Assembly (NCBI RefSeq): GCF_014502795.1
Contig: NZ_JACVHF010000029.1
Location: 1-33,619 of the forward strand
DNA: 33,619 nt
Direction: 5' to 3'
From: Heliobacterium chlorum
GTDB lineage: Bacteria; Bacillota; Desulfitobacteriia; Heliobacteriales; Heliobacteriaceae
The position numbers and the translations under genes are program-made. Under the pieces are notes generated by a model. The model had not been told where the DNA came from and did not search any database. It was given only the letters and a program-made list of their open reading frames with translations. Of the stretch, positions 32,355 to 33,619 are shown one piece after another (positions within the stretch are counted from its first letter, which is position 1; each line of letters opens with the position of its first letter).

Positions 32355-33059
32355 TTAACCGTTCAGCATGTCGTAGACCTGAGCTACGTCCTTATCGCCC
32401 CGCCCCGAGAGGTTGACGATGATGATCTTATCCGGCGAAAGCTTAGGGGCCAATTTTAGCGTGTAGGCGACCGCATGCGCGCTTTCTAATGCTGGGGTAA
32501 TCCCTTCAGTCTTGGATAGCGTTAGAAAAGCGTCTAGGGCCTCTTGGCGCGTCACCGTGACATACTCCGCCCGTCCGCTCGCTTGCAAGTAGCTGTGCTC
32601 AGGCCCCACGCCGGGGTAATCTAATCCCGCAGCGATGGAATAGGTCGGCTGGGGGTTGCCCTGTTCATCGAGCAAAACCAGGCACTTAAAGCCATGAATC
32701 GTGCCGGGGACACCTTCGGTTAGTGTCGCCGCCTCTTTCGGTTCCACGCCGATCAGCCGAACGGATGCTTCTTCTATGTAGTGTGCAAAGGCCCCGATGG
32801 CGTTGCTGCCGCCGCCCACACAGGCGAGTATCGCATCAGGAAGCCGTCCTTCTTTGTCGAGGATTTGTCGCTTTGATTCTTCACTGACCACACTTTGAAA
32901 AAACTTGACCATCTCCGGAAAGGGATGGGGGCCGACAGCGGAACCGAGCAAGTAAAAGGTGTCTTGATAATTTTGCACAAAATCAGTGAGCGCTTCATCG
33001 ACAGCTTCTTTCAATCGGCCTTGGCCTTTGTCCACAGCGACAGGAATTGCCGCCAGCAT
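32355..33059 (-). pseudogene. trpB: Tryptophan synthase beta chain, N-terminal half missing
   Basis: 234 residues are open; full TrpB has about 400. It matches from the middle of the protein: IPVAVDKGQGRLKEAVDEAL, FYLLGSAVGPHPFPEMVKFF, the PLP-phosphate loop ACVGGGSNAIGAFAHYI, GVEPKEAATLTEGVPGTIHG, YSIAAGLDYPGVGPEHSYL and NLSGRGDKDV at the end. The first 160 or so residues, with the PLP-binding lysine, are absent, and an in-frame stop lies at 33069-33071. It cannot make tryptophan from indole and serine. A weak AGAGGG precedes the ATG at 33059. No other trp gene is in the window. The break falls between 33050 and 33075, where structured non-coding DNA begins, so a deletion or insertion cut the gene there. 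Confidence 0.85.
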
Positions 33060-33138
33060 CCCTCTATTTCATGTCCATGGGAAAAAAGGTATGATTGCTG
33101 TGAGGTGCTGTGGGGACCTGTTCAGTGGGCAGAGCAGT

Positions 33139-33222
33139 TAACTACAGTGTCTAGTACAGTTATCTATATTACCGTTAGGAACCACAGTTATCTATAGTTA
33201 TGTTGTTGTTCTAGTTACATTG
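33139..33222. repeat. Short AT-rich repeats
   Basis: ACAGTTATCTATA occurs twice (about 33162 and 33185), among ACAGTGTCTAGT and GTTGTTCTAGTTAC. The reverse complement resembles 9725-9795 (ACTAGACACTGTAGTTAAC against ACTAGATACACTGTTAATTAAC). Confidence 0.45.
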
Positions 33223-33325
33223 ATCGTTTGGACTGAGGTCTTCCCGATTTATTAGACACAACTAAGTGTGATATTCTCGTTCATTCATAGGGATGCTTCG
33301 ATTATCGCTACATCCCAGTTATGCG

Positions 33326-33452
33326 GTCCGCCACCGCCGCCTATAGGGTCTCATACAGCTAGTCGTCCGTCAAGGACAAGGGCTAAAGCCCCGCCTTTGG
33401 CGGTCCTTGACAGCCGCCTATCCGTATGGAGAACGGCAATTAGGCGGTGGAC
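33326..33452. repeat. Nested palindrome with three-way junction
   Basis: GTCAAGGAC (33369-33377) pairs with GTCCTTGAC (33403-33411) and encloses two perfect hairpins, GGGC-TAAA-GCCC (33380-33391) and CGCC-TTT-GGCG (33392-33402). GCCGCCTA flanks at 33336 and 33413, and TAGGCGGTGGAC at 33441-33452 is inverted to GTCC.CCACCGCC.CCTA at 33326-33343. No coding sequence. Confidence 0.7.
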
Positions 33453-33568
33453 GTTGGAGTCTGCGGTTTTGCCAAAATGGTTCATTTTGTTCGTTACGCT
33501 GCGGTTCGCTGATTTATGTACTGTTTCAGATAGGCTTCCTATTTAGCCCCGTAAAGGAATTTGAGTCT

Positions 33569-33608
33569 TATCCCCTTATAAGTTAAACTTATAAATACGG
33601 AGGGGATA
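33569..33608. promoter_or_regulatory. Operator-like palindrome over the leader of the next gene
   Basis: TTATAAGTT-A-AACTTATAA (33576-33594) is a perfect 19-bp palindrome. TATCCCC (33569-33575) and GGGGATA (33602-33608) are outer inverted copies; the second overlaps the ribosome binding site of the gene at 33613. Confidence 0.6.
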
Positions 33609-33612
33609 GGAA

Positions 33613-33619
33613 ATGACAA
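33613..33619 (+). CDS. Start of a gene cut by the window end
   Basis: ATG ACA A... follows GGAGGGG at 33599-33605 with 7 bases between. Only two codons are visible, so the product is unknown. The palindromic leader suggests a regulated or self-regulated gene. Confidence 0.5.

Noticed and set aside
33268-33546. 92-aa frame on +
   Set aside because: Runs through the three-way palindrome; no ribosome site.

Overview
The window looks like a chromosomal piece of an endospore-forming Firmicute, most likely a Clostridia-class relative of the Heliobacteriaceae/Peptococcaceae. That placement is inferred from spoVK next to hflX and a YnbB/Met-gamma-lyase-family gene with lexA nearby, AGGAGG ribosome binding sites, frequent TTG/GTG starts and a surface protein with SLH repeats. 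No rRNA or tRNA gene was recognised. About half of the window (roughly 17.5-32.1 kb) is ordinary core genome. The rest is accessory and heavily decayed.

Layout. 1-285: end of a response-regulator receiver. 286-1350: almost gene-free, with a run of intrinsic-terminator-like hairpins about 105-125 bp apart and one 46-aa gene. 1.3-7.3 kb: single genes or gene pairs (an orphan 117-aa protein, a frameshifted HD/HD-GYP protein, a small coiled-coil protein, an AT-rich four-helix membrane protein, an AbiJ-like abortive-infection protein, a broken polymorphic-toxin tail with a DUF4926 immunity gene). Several of these are followed by related copies of a C-rich, foldable dispersed repeat, so the stretch looks like a small cassette array or defence island. 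7.3-17.4 kb: remains of a tailed-phage genome (DNA methylase and a rotted second copy of its end, YolD-like gene with an SOS box, terS, tyrosine recombinase, terL, portal, and a minor capsid gene broken by two frameshifts). The phage stops there; no scaffold, major capsid or tail genes follow. terS and terL are separated by the recombinase, and that segment is bracketed by an inverted 20-bp repeat with TTGAC-repeat arrays on its outer sides.

17.5-26.2 kb is core: spoVK, hflX (with an N-terminal domain carrying a full JAMM motif), a Met-gamma-lyase/aluminium-resistance family PLP enzyme, a DUF456 membrane protein and D-Ala-D-Ala ligase, all on +. These converge on lexA (-) through a 21-bp-stem hairpin. 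Divergent from lexA is an alpha-glucan phosphorylase (+). 26.2-32.1 kb, all on -: a secreted YcdB-like/SLH protein, and an overlapping histidine kinase/OmpR-type regulator pair. 32.3-33.1 kb: a trpB missing its N-terminal half, including the PLP lysine. The last 550 bp is non-coding, highly structured DNA: short AT repeats resembling those at 9.73 kb, a three-way-junction palindrome, and a 19-bp operator-like palindrome in front of a gene whose start codon lies 7 bases before the window edge.

The candidates I would look at first are the dispersed 3'-end repeat linking the cassettes at 1.8-7.3 kb, the inverted TTGAC-array structure around the recombinase, the tandem terminator array at 0.4-0.9 kb, and the JAMM domain fused to HflX. 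All are sequence observations whose function is inferred; none has been tested against a database.
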